From Streptomyces flaveus (GTDB lineage Bacteria > Actinomycetota > Actinomycetes > Streptomycetales > Streptomycetaceae): a DNA stretch of 64,000 nucleotides. Both the position numbers and the translations under genes were made by a program. This document shows, piece by piece, positions 1 through 8,271 of this stretch. Under the pieces are notes generated by a model. It was given only the letters and a program-made list of their open reading frames with translations. It was not told where the DNA came from and searched no databases. The first letter of the stretch is position 1. Every line of letters starts with the position of its first letter. The DNA is taken from assembly GCF_014647675.1 (NCBI RefSeq), contig NZ_BMPQ01000003.1, positions 145,098-209,097 of the forward strand, given 5' to 3'.

Positions 1-1
1 C

Positions 2-946
2 CCGCCACAGGACCTGCTTGATGCCATCGCGGCCACGGCCGCAGGCGCGGTCGGCGCCACCGAGGTGGTCGTGTGGGTGGGCGACGAGCATCATCTGATG
101 CCGCGGGGCCAGTGGCCGACTGCGACCGTCGAGGTGGGCCCGGCAGCGCTCGCCGCGCTGGACGAGCCCCGCCGGCTGGTCAGGCCGGTCGTCCACCGCG
201 GCACCGTGCGCGGCGCGGTCACGGTCCGCAAGCCGGCGGGCGAGTCGCTCAGCGCCACGGAGGGCCGTCTGCTGTCGGACCTGGTCGCCCAGACCGGCCT
301 GGTCATCGTGCAGCAGCAACAGGCGCGGGAGATCCAGGCGGCAGCCCGCCGGATCGTCACCGCCGAGGACGCAGCACGCCGGCGCATCGAGCGTGACCTC
401 CACGACGGTGCCCAGCAGCGACTGGTCACCCTGGGGCTGGAACTCGGCGCCCTGGCCAAACAGGCGGAGGCCGACGGCGCGGCGATGGCGGATCGGGTCA
501 AACAGGCGCGGGCGCAACTGCTGGAGGCCACGGCCGAACTGCGTGAGCTGGCCCGTGGTCTGCACCCGATGGTGCTGGCCCAGTCGGGTCTCGAGCCCGC
601 GCTCGCGGCCCTCGGGGACCGGTCGGCGATCCCGGTGCGACTGCACGTGGCCGGCGCCGGTCGCCTGCCGCGCGACGTCGAGGCGACGGCGTACTACGTG
701 GTGAGCGAGGCGCTCACCAATGCCGCACGGTATTCGGGCGCAGGTGTAGTCGTCGTCGACGTGGCCCCGGTCGAAGACGGGCTGTGCGTCGAGGTCACCG
801 ACGACGGCCGCGGCGGCGCACGCCCAGGACCGGGAACGGGGTTGCAGGGGCTGGCGGATCGCCTCGCCGCCCTTGGCGGTGACCTCCAGGTCGACAGCCC
901 CTCCGGCGGCGGGACGCGGGTCAGGGCGGTGCTGCCGTGCGAGTGA
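2..946 (+). CDS. Sensor histidine kinase, NarL-partner type (5' end outside window)
   Basis: The frame is open from base 2, so the N-terminus lies upstream; 314 residues are visible. The first ~80 look like the end of a GAF-like sensor. A HisKA_3 dimerisation helix follows with the H-box DLHDGAQQ (phospho-acceptor His codon near 401-403). A HATPase_c domain ends the protein, with an N-box at NAARYSGAG and a G-box at GTGLQGLADRLAALGG. No membrane helix is visible in this part. It overlaps the next gene by 10 nt, so the two form one operon and the regulator is its cognate partner. The signal sensed cannot be read from the sequence. Confidence 0.9.
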   Translation, partial: PPQDLLDAIAATAAGAVGATEVVVWVGDEHHLMPRGQWPTATVEVGPAALAALDEPRRLVRPVVHRGTVRGAVTVRKPAGESLSATEGRLLSDLVAQTGLVIVQQQQAREIQAAARRIVTAEDAARRRIERDLHDGAQQRLVTLGLELGALAKQAEADGAAMADRVKQARAQLLEATAELRELARGLHPMVLAQSGLEPALAALGDRSAIPVRLHVAGAGRLPRDVEATAYYVVSEALTNAARYSGAGVVVVDVAPVEDGLCVEVTDDGRGGARPGPGTGLQGLADRLAALGGDLQVDSPSGGGTRVRAVLPCE

Positions 947-1584
947 TCGTCGCCGACGACGCGGTCCTCTTCCGTGAGGGGATGGCTCGCATCCTCGCCG
1001 AGGAGGGCTTCGACGTGGTGGCCCAGGCGCGGAACAGTGCCGAGCTGGTCGGCCTCGTCCGCCGCGACACACCGGACGTGGTGATCACCGACCTGCGGAT
1101 GCCGCCGGGCTTCGCGGACGAGGGCATCGAGGCCGCGGCCGAGATCCGCTCGTTCGCGCCGCAGGTCGGCCTGATGCTGTTGTCGCAGTATGTCGAGGTG
1201 CATCACGTACTGCGGCTCATGGAAGAGTTCGACGGTGCGGTCGGCTACCTGCTCAAGGACCGAGTGTCCGACCTCGGTGCTTTCGCGGTCGACGTACGAC
1301 GCGTCGCCGGTGGCGAGGTCGTGATCGACGCCGAACTCGTGTCCAGGCTGGTCGGCCGACGACGGGAACGTGACCCGCTCGCCGAACTCACCCACCGCGA
1401 ACGGGAGGTGCTGTCGCTGATGGCCCAGGGGCTGACCAACGCCGCATTGTCCGAGGAACTGGTCCTGAGCCCCAAGACGATCGAGGGCTACGTGCGCAGT
1501 GTCTTCACCAAGCTCGGCCTGGAGCCGGGCGAGCGCGAGCACCGGCGGGTGCAGGCGGTGCTGCGGTTCCTGCGCTGGCAGTGA
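937..1584 (+). CDS. Response regulator, NarL/FixJ (LuxR-type HTH)
   Basis: A 215-residue two-domain DNA-binding response regulator. The receiver domain (about 1-120) has the acidic pocket ADD near the N-terminus, the phospho-acceptor Asp52 in VVITDLRMPP and the conserved Lys in YLLKDRV. The C-terminal LuxR-type HTH (about 148-205) shows LTHREREVLSLMAQGLTN and SPKTIEGYVRSVFTKLGL. The GTG start at 937 lies inside the kinase gene, so translation is coupled to it. Expected role: phosphorylation by the upstream kinase, then control of unknown target promoters. Confidence 0.93.
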   Translation: MRVIVADDAVLFREGMARILAEEGFDVVAQARNSAELVGLVRRDTPDVVITDLRMPPGFADEGIEAAAEIRSFAPQVGLMLLSQYVEVHHVLRLMEEFDGAVGYLLKDRVSDLGAFAVDVRRVAGGEVVIDAELVSRLVGRRRERDPLAELTHREREVLSLMAQGLTNAALSEELVLSPKTIEGYVRSVFTKLGLEPGEREHRRVQAVLRFLRWQ

Positions 1585-1622
1585 GCCCCTTCCCGCTTGG
1601 CCGGTGACGCACCCGCCATCGC

Positions 1623-1662
1623 GGCCAACTGTGATGCTCAAAGTGGCCAACTGGCGTGCTCA
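1623..1662. repeat. Two 18-bp direct repeats with 22-bp period
   Basis: Two copies of ggccaactgNgNtgctca (1623-1640 and 1645-1662) match at 16 of 18 bases and are exactly 22 bp apart, two helical turns. They fill the short gap between the response regulator and the convergent SDR gene. Phased terminal repeats of this kind are known at IS21-family ends, but no istA/istB gene is present, so an IS relic is only inferred. Confidence 0.5.
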
Positions 1663-1669
1663 GTCACAC

Positions 1670-2440
1670 TCAACCACGACCGATGAACGGCATCGTCGTC
1701 GCGAGCACCGTCGCGAACTGCACGTTCGCCTCCAGCGGCAGCTCCGCCATGTGCCGCACCGTCCGGGCCACGTCCGCGACGTCCATCACGGGTTCCGGAA
1801 CCACCTCGCCGTTCGCCTGCAGGGCCCCCGTCTGCATGCGCTCGGTCATGTCGGTCGCCGCGTTGCCGATGTCGATCTGACCGCAGGCGATCCGGTACGG
1901 ACGGCCGTCCAGGGACAGTGACTTGGTGAGACCCGTCAGTGCGTGCTTGGTCGCCGTGTACGCCGCCGAGTGCGGGCGCGGCGTGTGCGCCGAGATCGAA
2001 CCGTTGTTGATGATCCGGCCGCCCTGCGGGTCCTGCTCCTTCATCTGCCGGTACGCCGCCTGCGCACACAGGAACGCGCCGTCGAGGTTCGTGCCGACCA
2101 CGTGGCGCCAGGCGTCGTAGGGGAGTTCCTCGAACGGGACGCCGCCAGGACCGAACGTACCCGCGTTGTTGAAGAGCAGGTCGAGCCGTCCGAAGCGCTC
2201 CCGTACGGCGGTGAAGAGTCCGGCCACATCGTCGGGCCGTGAGACGTCGGCGCGTACACAGAGGGAGGCGCCCTTCGCTGCCCGGGCATCCGCCAGGGCT
2301 GCCGTCTCCTCCAGGGTCTGTGCGCGGCGGCCCGCGAGGGCCACGGACCAGCCGGTGCGCAGGAGTTCCACGGTCACGGCGCGGCCGATGCCGGAGCCCG
2401 CCCCGGTGACCAGCGCGATCTTCGTTTCCTTGTCGTTCAT
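1670..2440 (-). CDS. SDR family NAD(P)-dependent oxidoreductase
   Basis: A 256-residue classical short-chain dehydrogenase/reductase. The nucleotide-binding motif is VTGAGSGIG, followed by AGRR, whose arginines suggest NADP(H). NNAG, the catalytic Ser in NNGSISAH and YTATK (Tyr-x3-Lys) are intact. The start is ATG at 2440, because [13 protein letters not shown] gives the normal spacing to the Rossmann motif; longer starts would add an Arg/Pro-rich leader. The gene is convergent with the response regulator and divergent from the PhoD gene. The substrate is unknown. Confidence 0.9.
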   Translation of the reverse strand: MNDKETKIALVTGAGSGIGRAVTVELLRTGWSVALAGRRAQTLEETAALADARAAKGASLCVRADVSRPDDVAGLFTAVRERFGRLDLLFNNAGTFGPGGVPFEELPYDAWRHVVGTNLDGAFLCAQAAYRQMKEQDPQGGRIINNGSISAHTPRPHSAAYTATKHALTGLTKSLSLDGRPYRIACGQIDIGNAATDMTERMQTGALQANGEVVPEPVMDVADVARTVRHMAELPLEANVQFATVLATTMPFIGRG

Positions 2441-2573
2441 GGGCCCGCAGCGTACGGGAGGGCCCGGCATCCGGAACTCATCCTCCCGACACCCATCTGT
2501 TGTGTACACGACGGGTTGCCGTCGACCCCGGCCACTCCAATGCGTCGTACAACAACCGTCAGGGGAGGGCCAG

Positions 2574-4235
2574 ATGACACCCGCAGCCCGTCAACTACCG
2601 CCGCAGAAAAGCGTTTCACGGCACGCCCCCGAGCTTCGCGCCGCAGCCCGTCACCTCGGCCGGCGCCGCTTTCTCACCGTCACCGGCGCCGCCGCCGCGC
2701 TCGCCTTCGCCACCAACCTGCCGACCGCGGGCGTGGCCGGCGCCGCCGAACTCGACGCGGCGAAGATCACCGACGACCCCTTCACCCTCGGCGTCGGCTC
2801 CGGCGACCCGCAGCCCGGCTCCGTACTGCTGTGGACACGCCTCGCGCCGACCCCGTTCGAGGCCGACTCCGGACTGCCCCGGCAACGCGTCCCCGTGCAG
2901 TGGGAGTTGGCCCACGACGCCAAGTTCCGCCGGATCGCCAGACGCGGCACCACCGCCGCGCACCCCGAGTTCCACCACGCCGTGCATGTCGAGGTGACCG
3001 GCCTCGACCCCGACCGCACCTTCTACTACCGCTTCCGTACGGGCCGTTGGGTCAGCGAGACCGGCCGTACGCGCACCGCGCCCGCGACCGGCGCACGCGT
3101 CGCCGAACTGACGCTGGCCGCCGTCTCCTGCCAGGCGTACCACGACGGCTACTGGACCGCGTACCAGCACCTGGCCGAGGACGACGTCGACATCGTTTTC
3201 CACCTCGGCGACTACCTCTACGAGTATGCCGTCAACTCCGTCGGCGGCGCCCGCAATTACACGGACCGCACGCTGCCCGACATCTTCAACCGCGAGACGG
3301 TCACGCTGGAGGACTACCGGCTGCGTTACGCCCTCTACAAGTCCGACCCGGACCTGCGGGCCGCGCATGCCGCGCACCCCTTCGTGGTCACCTGGGACGA
3401 CCACGAGACCGAGAACAACTACGCGGACGACAACCCCGAGAACGACGTACCGCCGGAGGAGTTCCTGCTGCGCCGCGCCGCCGCCTACCGCGCGTACTGG
3501 GAGAACCAGCCGCTGCGCCGTCCGCAGCAGCCGCAGGGTCCCGACATGCGGCTCTACCGGCGGCTGCGCTGGGGCCGGCTCGCGCAGTTCGACATCCTCG
3601 ACACCCGGCAGTACCGCACCAACCAGGCCAACGGCGACGGCTGGAAGACGCCGACACCCGAGTCCGAGGCCGAGTCGCAGACCCTGCCCGGCCTTGAGCA
3701 GGAGCGCTGGCTGACCGACGGCTGGCAGCAGTCGAACGCGCTGTGGAACGTCCTCCCGCAGCAGGTCGTCTTCGCCCGCCGCAACCACGCCACCCCCGGC
3801 AACACCACCCGCAGCATGGACTCCTGGGACGGTTACCCGGCCTCCCGCGAGCGTCTCCTCAAGGGTGCCGAGGCGGCCGGTGTGGAGAACCTGATGGTGC
3901 TCACCGGCGACGTCCATGTGTCGTACGGCTTCGACATCAAGCGCGATTTCGACAACCAGGGCTCCCGCACGATGGGTACGGAGATCGTCACCACGTCGAT
4001 CTCCAGCGGGCAGAACGGGGCCGCGCAGCCGCCGAACTGGGCGGGCTACTTGGCCGCCAATCCGCACATGAAGCACTACAACGGGCAGCGGGGGTATGTG
4101 ACCGTTGCCCTTGGCCAGGGCGCGGCGAACGTGGACTTCAAGACGGTGTCCGCAGTGACGACGCCGGGGGCGGCGATCACGACCGCCGCGTCTTTTGTTA
4201 CCGAGGTGGGGGATCAGGGTCTCAAGCCGGCGTAG
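2574..4235 (+). CDS. phoD: PhoD-like alkaline phosphatase, Tat-secreted
   Basis: A 553-residue secreted phosphodiesterase/phosphomonoesterase. The N-terminus has a twin-arginine signal ([10 protein letters not shown], then a hydrophobic Ala-rich stretch ending near AGAAELDAA). The PhoD N-terminal domain ([21 protein letters not shown]) and the metallophosphatase core follow, with metal-ligand motifs [21 protein letters not shown] and [10 protein letters not shown]. The ATG at 2574 was chosen because it has the RBS aggggagg at 2561-2568 and places the Tat motif near residue 30. PhoD enzymes use Ca/Fe and are usually induced by phosphate limitation; I see no clear PHO box. It stands alone. Confidence 0.92.
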   Translation: MTPAARQLPPQKSVSRHAPELRAAARHLGRRRFLTVTGAAAALAFATNLPTAGVAGAAELDAAKITDDPFTLGVGSGDPQPGSVLLWTRLAPTPFEADSGLPRQRVPVQWELAHDAKFRRIARRGTTAAHPEFHHAVHVEVTGLDPDRTFYYRFRTGRWVSETGRTRTAPATGARVAELTLAAVSCQAYHDGYWTAYQHLAEDDVDIVFHLGDYLYEYAVNSVGGARNYTDRTLPDIFNRETVTLEDYRLRYALYKSDPDLRAAHAAHPFVVTWDDHETENNYADDNPENDVPPEEFLLRRAAAYRAYWENQPLRRPQQPQGPDMRLYRRLRWGRLAQFDILDTRQYRTNQANGDGWKTPTPESEAESQTLPGLEQERWLTDGWQQSNALWNVLPQQVVFARRNHATPGNTTRSMDSWDGYPASRERLLKGAEAAGVENLMVLTGDVHVSYGFDIKRDFDNQGSRTMGTEIVTTSISSGQNGAAQPPNWAGYLAANPHMKHYNGQRGYVTVALGQGAANVDFKTVSAVTTPGAAITTAASFVTEVGDQGLKPA

Positions 4236-4291
4236 GCGCTCCGCTGGGAGAGGCGGGGAACTGCGGTCGTTCGTTGGCTGCGGGCCGTATG

Positions 4292-4329
4292 TGGCTGGTC
4301 GCGCAGTTCCCCGCGCCCCTATGGGGCGC
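4292..4329. terminator. R1 repeat copy with bidirectional hairpin
   Basis: The repeat tggctggtcgcgcagttccc (29 bp in full, 4292-4320) runs into a hairpin with arms gcgcccc (4313-4319) and ggggcgc (4323-4329). It sits between the convergent PhoD and oxidoreductase genes, where a bidirectional terminator is expected. The same unit recurs at 13143, 24606, 38019, 38283 and 38349. Confidence 0.7.
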
Positions 4330-4333
4330 CCCT

Positions 4334-5338
4334 TCAGCTGGTCTCTCCTGGATAGGTCACGCCGATGCGGTTCCGTACCGCGTCGAGCGTTCGCATCACC
4401 GCGAGGGTGCCGTCCAACGGGACGAGCGGCGACTCGGTCTCGCCCGCGCGCAGGCAGCGCATGACCTCGACGGCCTCGTGTTTGAGGCCGGCCCGGGTCG
4501 CGTCGGCCGCGGTGAACTCCTCCGGGTCGCGGCCGTCGCGGTGCAGTACGAAGCGGTCGGCGTGGAAGAAGCCGTACGGGATGTCGATACGGCCCTCGGA
4601 CCCGGTGACCGAGGCGGAGGTGGACGTGCCGCCGACGAGAGAGCAGTGCAACGAAGCGAGAGCACCGCTCTCCCAAGAGAGCAGCATTCCCGTCTGGAGA
4701 TCAACGCTCTCGTCGGAGAGCACCGCTCTCGCCATCACCTCCGAGGGCTCCCCGAGCAACAACTGCGCGAACGACACCGGATACACGCCCAGATCGAGCA
4801 GCGCGCCACCACCCTGCGCCGGGTCACGCAGCCGGTGAGTGGGCGGGAAGGGGCCGGAAAGCCCGAAGTCGGCCTGCACCGTGCGGACTTCACCGATGGC
4901 ACCGTCGTCGACGAGTTCCTTGAGGCGCCGGATCAGCGGATTGCAGTACATCCACATGGCCTCCATCAGGAAGCTGCCGCGCTCCTTCGCGAGGGCGACC
5001 AGCTCCTCGGCCTCACGCGTGTTGAGCGTGAACGCCTTCTCGCACAGCACGTTGCGCCCCGCCTCCAGGCACAGCCCGGCCGCGGCCCGGTGCGCGGAGT
5101 GCGGCGTGGCGACGTACACCACATCCACGTCCTCGTCCGCCGCGAGGGCGCCCCAGTCGCCGTACGCCCTGGGGATCCCGAACCGGTCCGCGAACGCCTT
5201 CGCCGACTCCTCGGTCCGCGAGGCCACCGCCACGACCTCCGCGTCCGGCAGATCCACCAGATCCGCCGTGAACGCCGCCGCGATCCCTCCGGTCGCCAGC
5301 ACACCCCAACGCACCCGTTCTGCCGCCACTTCCGCCAT
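4334..5338 (-). CDS. Gfo/Idh/MocA family oxidoreductase
   Basis: A 334-residue dehydrogenase. The N-terminal Rossmann fold starts at WGVLATGGIAAAFTADL. The catalytic Lys is in CEKAF, the family EKP motif with Ala-Phe instead of Pro. The C-terminal half has the open-sheet substrate domain. The family oxidises or reduces sugars, inositols or dihydrodiols with NAD(P); the substrate here is unknown. The ATG at 5338 gives the usual short leader before the Rossmann fold. The part encoding about residues 200-235 (4639-4735) is built from a 19-bp phased repeat and has at least nine A/T-ending codons, unlike the rest of the gene. Confidence 0.88.
   Translation of the reverse strand: MAEVAAERVRWGVLATGGIAAAFTADLVDLPDAEVVAVASRTEESAKAFADRFGIPRAYGDWGALAADEDVDVVYVATPHSAHRAAAGLCLEAGRNVLCEKAFTLNTREAEELVALAKERGSFLMEAMWMYCNPLIRRLKELVDDGAIGEVRTVQADFGLSGPFPPTHRLRDPAQGGGALLDLGVYPVSFAQLLLGEPSEVMARAVLSDESVDLQTGMLLSWESGALASLHCSLVGGTSTSASVTGSEGRIDIPYGFFHADRFVLHRDGRDPEEFTAADATRAGLKHEAVEVMRCLRAGETESPLVPLDGTLAVMRTLDAVRNRIGVTYPGETS
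4639..4735. repeat. 19-bp phased repeat, five units, inside a coding sequence
   Basis: Units begin with GAGAGC or GAGATC at 4639, 4658, 4677, 4697 and 4716 (spacing 19, 19, 20, 19). The palindrome gagagcaccgctctc occurs twice, at 4658-4672 and 4716-4730. The unit is the reverse complement of the array at 8099-8211. It lies wholly in the Gfo/Idh/MocA gene. Confidence 0.75.
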
Positions 5339-5427
5339 CCCCGAACCCTCGCTCCATGAATCTGTGATTCGCCAGCTTGTCCGAGCTGAGAGCATAGGTG
5401 GAAGGTTCAACCGACAGGGAGGGGCGC

Positions 5428-6867
5428 ATGCCCGAGCAGGGCGGCACAAGACGGTACGAAGAAGGACGGGCCGGGCAGAGCAGTCAGGGGGGCGGAAATG
5501 GTCACATGCCGGGCGCGGCGATCGCTTCGGTCACGGGAGTGACCGCCGCGGACGCGCCCCCTGTACCCCCATCGAGTGGGAAGCCAGGCGTGCGCCCGCC
5601 GGGCGCCCGTCGCTCCGTAGGCCTGCTCGTCACGCTCATCCTCGGTGGCCTCACCGCCGTACCGCCGCTGTCCATGGACATGTACCTCCCGGCGCTCCCG
5701 GAGGTCACCGACTCGCTGCACGCGCCCGCGGCCACCGTGCAGTTGACGCTCACGGCGTGCCTCGCGGGGATGGCGCTCGGGCAACTGGTCGTCGGGCCGA
5801 TGAGCGACAGGTGGGGGCGCAGGCGGCCGTTGATGGTGGGGCTGCTGATCTACATCGTCGCCACCGCCGTCTGCGCGTTCGCGCCCACCATCGAACTCCT
5901 CGTCGCCTTCCGGCTGCTCCAGGGGCTCGCGGGCGCGGCCGGGATCGTGATCGCGCGGGCCGTCGTACGCGATCTGTACGACGGCGTGGACATGGCGCGG
6001 TTCTTCTCCACGCTCATGCTGATCTCCGGAGTCGCGCCGATCGTCGCACCGCTCATAGGCGGGCAGGTACTGCGGATCACCGACTGGCGGGGCGTCTTCT
6101 ACATCCTGGCGGCCGTCGGCGTCGTACTGACCGTCGTCGTCTGGCGTTTCCTGCCCGAGACGCTCGCGCCCGGACAACGCCACAGCGGCGGCGTCGCGGA
6201 GGCCCTGCGCACCATGCGCGGACTGCTCGCGGACCGCGTCTTCACCGGCTACATGCTCACCGGCGGCTTCGCCTTCGCCGCACTCTTCGCGTACGTCTCG
6301 GCCTCGCCGTTCGTGATCCAGGAGATCTACGGCGCCTCTCCGCAGACGTTCAGCATCCTCTTCGGCGTCAACTCGGTCGGCCTCGTGCTCGTCGGCCAGA
6401 TCAACGGCAAGGTCCTCGTCGGCCGGGTCAGCCTCGACAAGGTGCTCATGGCCGGACTCGTGATCATCACCGCCGCGTCGGCCGCGCTGCTGCTGATGGC
6501 GGCGGGAGTCTTCGGCGAGGTGGGCCTCGTACCGATCTCCGTAGGCCTGTTCGTGCTGATGTCCGCGATGAGCCTGTGCCTGCCCAACACCAACGCGCTC
6601 GCCCTGATGCGCACCCCGCACGCCGCGGGCTCCGCGTCCGCCCTGCTCGGCACCTCCTCCTTCCTCGTCGGCGCGATCGCCACACCCCTCGTGGGCATCG
6701 CCGGGGAACACACGGCCGTCCCGATGGCCGTCGTCCAACTGGCCTGCGCACTGGTGGCCGTGGGCTGCTTCATGGGACTGTGCCGTCCCTGGCAGCGACA
6801 CGCGGACGCGAAGGGTGGGGGTTCCCCCTTTTCGAGCGCAGCCGAGAAAAAGGGAGCAGACAGCTGA
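5428..6867 (+). CDS. Bcr/CflA family multidrug efflux MFS transporter
   Basis: A 479-residue, 12-helix major facilitator drug:H+ antiporter. The first helix is followed by PLSMDMYLPALP, typical of the Bcr/CflA family, and motif A is GPMSDRWGRRRPL. The N-terminal ~65 residues are hydrophilic and poorly conserved. ATG 5428 has a good RBS (gggagggg); ATG 5506 (MPGAAIASV) is an alternative that still keeps all helices. The stop overlaps the next gene's CTG start by 4 nt, so pump and hydrolase are translationally coupled. No local regulator is adjacent. Confidence 0.88.
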   Translation: MPEQGGTRRYEEGRAGQSSQGGGNGHMPGAAIASVTGVTAADAPPVPPSSGKPGVRPPGARRSVGLLVTLILGGLTAVPPLSMDMYLPALPEVTDSLHAPAATVQLTLTACLAGMALGQLVVGPMSDRWGRRRPLMVGLLIYIVATAVCAFAPTIELLVAFRLLQGLAGAAGIVIARAVVRDLYDGVDMARFFSTLMLISGVAPIVAPLIGGQVLRITDWRGVFYILAAVGVVLTVVVWRFLPETLAPGQRHSGGVAEALRTMRGLLADRVFTGYMLTGGFAFAALFAYVSASPFVIQEIYGASPQTFSILFGVNSVGLVLVGQINGKVLVGRVSLDKVLMAGLVIITAASAALLLMAAGVFGEVGLVPISVGLFVLMSAMSLCLPNTNALALMRTPHAAGSASALLGTSSFLVGAIATPLVGIAGEHTAVPMAVVQLACALVAVGCFMGLCRPWQRHADAKGGGSPFSSAAEKKGADS

Positions 6868-8000
6868 GCGCACCGAGACTGCGCCCCGGCACACCGGAAC
6901 GTGCCGGGCTCGATCCCGATGAACTGGCTCAACTCGTACGGGAGGTCCGCGAACTCACCAGCGGGGATCCGCCCTGGGCCGCCGGTGCCGTGGTGATCGC
7001 CGGACGTGGCCCCGTGATCGCCGTAGAGGAGGCGGCGGGCTGGGCGGTGCGCTACTCCGCCTACGACGAGGACACCGGCCGCGGCCTCGAACTGCCGCAC
7101 AGCGCATGGGTGCCGGCGAGTGTGCACACGCCCTTCGACCTCGCGTCCCTCACCAAACTCTTCACCAGCGTCGCCGCCGTCCAGCAACTGGAACGCGGCA
7201 CGCTCGGCATCGACGCGCGCGTGGCGGCGTATCTCCCGGACTTCACGGCCGCGGCCGAACACGGCGTCACCGTACGGCAGTTACTCACCCACACCTCCGG
7301 GTTACGCCCAGAACTCCCGCTGTACGACTGCCGCAGCGACGCGGCACGGCTCGAGCTGCTGCGGGCGGAGGAGCCGGTGTCGGAGCCCGGCGAGGCGTAC
7401 GTGTACTCCGACCTCAACATGCTCCTCCTCCAGCACGTCCTGGAGCGGATCACCGGGCGCCCGCTCGACGTCCTCGTGCGGGAGGGGATCACCCGGCCAC
7501 TCGGGATGAGGGCGACCGGTTTCGGGCCGTGCCCGGGCGCGGCGGCCACCGAGGACCAGCGAAGACCCTGGGCCAAGGCGGACCGCGGCATGCTGCGCGG
7601 CGTGGTCCACGACGAGAACGCCTGGGCCGTCGGCGGCGTCGCCGGCCACGCCGGCCTCTTCTCGACGGCCCGCGACCTGGCGGTCTTCTGCCGCACACTG
7701 CTCGCGGGCGGCTCGTACGGTACGGCCCGCATCCTCGGCCCCGACTACGTCGAGCTGCTGTTCATCCCACCGGGCCTGGGCTTCGCGCTCGACCAGCCTT
7801 GGTTCATGGGGGAGTTGGCGGGGCGGGGGGCGGCGGGGCATACGGGCTTCACGGGTACGTCGCTGGTGCTGGACCCGGCAACGGACACGTTCCTGGTGCT
7901 GTTGACGAACGCGGTGCATCCGCGGCGGCGCCTTGTCCCCGACAACGGGCCGCGGGCGGCGGCGGGGACGCGGCTGGCGGGGGCGGTGCGGGGGATGTGA
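6864..8000 (+). CDS. Serine hydrolase, beta-lactamase/PBP4* (class C-like) family
   Basis: A 378-residue serine hydrolase. The nucleophile motif SxxK is SLTK, a YSD motif stands at the YxN position (VYSDLN), and the third motif is HTG in AAGHTGFTG. No signal peptide is seen, so it is probably cytoplasmic, an esterase or peptidase rather than a true beta-lactamase. No ATG or GTG start fits; the family's usual N-terminus (SAPRLRPGTPERAGL) begins right after CTG 6864, which overlaps the upstream TGA in CTGA and has AGGGAG 7 nt before it. Two TTA codons at 7281-7283 and 7302-7304 suggest dependence on the bldA tRNA. Confidence 0.82.
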   Translation: MSAPRLRPGTPERAGLDPDELAQLVREVRELTSGDPPWAAGAVVIAGRGPVIAVEEAAGWAVRYSAYDEDTGRGLELPHSAWVPASVHTPFDLASLTKLFTSVAAVQQLERGTLGIDARVAAYLPDFTAAAEHGVTVRQLLTHTSGLRPELPLYDCRSDAARLELLRAEEPVSEPGEAYVYSDLNMLLLQHVLERITGRPLDVLVREGITRPLGMRATGFGPCPGAAATEDQRRPWAKADRGMLRGVVHDENAWAVGGVAGHAGLFSTARDLAVFCRTLLAGGSYGTARILGPDYVELLFIPPGLGFALDQPWFMGELAGRGAAGHTGFTGTSLVLDPATDTFLVLLTNAVHPRRRLVPDNGPRAAAGTRLAGAVRGM

Positions 8001-8013
8001 GGGGTGGGGGGCA

Positions 8014-8075
8014 GGGCTGTTGCGCGAAATTGTGACACTTGCACGTGCAAGTGTCACAATTTCGCGCAACAGCCC
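8014..8075. terminator. 62-bp perfect palindrome without loop
   Basis: The arms 8014-8044 and 8045-8075 are exact reverse complements over 31 bases, with the centre ttgcacgtgcaa. It starts 13 bp after the serine hydrolase stop. It would form a very stable RNA hairpin (terminator) or a DNA cruciform, and could also be a large dyad operator. The outer part is moderately AT-rich for this genome. Confidence 0.75.
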
Positions 8076-8098
8076 CGGGGGAGAGGAGCTCCGAGGGA

Positions 8099-8211
8099 AG
8101 CGGCGCTCTCGTGTGTGAGCGGTGCTCTCGTATGTGCGCGGCGCTCTGGTCAGTGAGCGGTGCTCTTGTGCGCGAACCATGCTCTGACCAGTGAGCGGTG
8201 CTCCTGAGCTG
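8099..8211 (+). repeat. Tandem array of six 19-bp repeats
   Basis: Units start at 8099, 8118, 8137, 8156, 8175 and 8194. Five are exactly 19 bp and the last is 18. The approximate consensus is agcggtgctctSgtNNgtg. The fifth unit (aaccatgctctgaccagtg) is the most diverged. The array fills the space between the 62-bp palindrome and the promoter region of the next gene. The same unit is found inside two nearby genes. Confidence 0.85.
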
Positions 8212-8271
8212 AGAGGCCGGGGCCGCCCCAACTCCCTCTCGACAGCGAGATGTCAGGGTTAGCCTGACGGC

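Noticed and set aside
2616..4676. Long minus-strand frame opposite the PhoD gene
   Set aside because: No RBS or family similarity; the plus-strand frame encodes a complete PhoD enzyme with all motifs.
4839..6863. Extension of the serine hydrolase frame far upstream
   Set aside because: The frame happens to be open through the MFS gene, but the upstream translation is Arg/Pro-rich shadow; homology begins at 6864.
5407..6894. Minus-strand frame opposite the Bcr/CflA gene
   Set aside because: Highly charged His/Asp/Glu-rich translation, typical of an antisense shadow of a membrane protein gene.
8099..8211. Interpretation of the 19-bp array as a CRISPR
   Set aside because: Units are directly abutting without unique spacers, and no cas gene is present.
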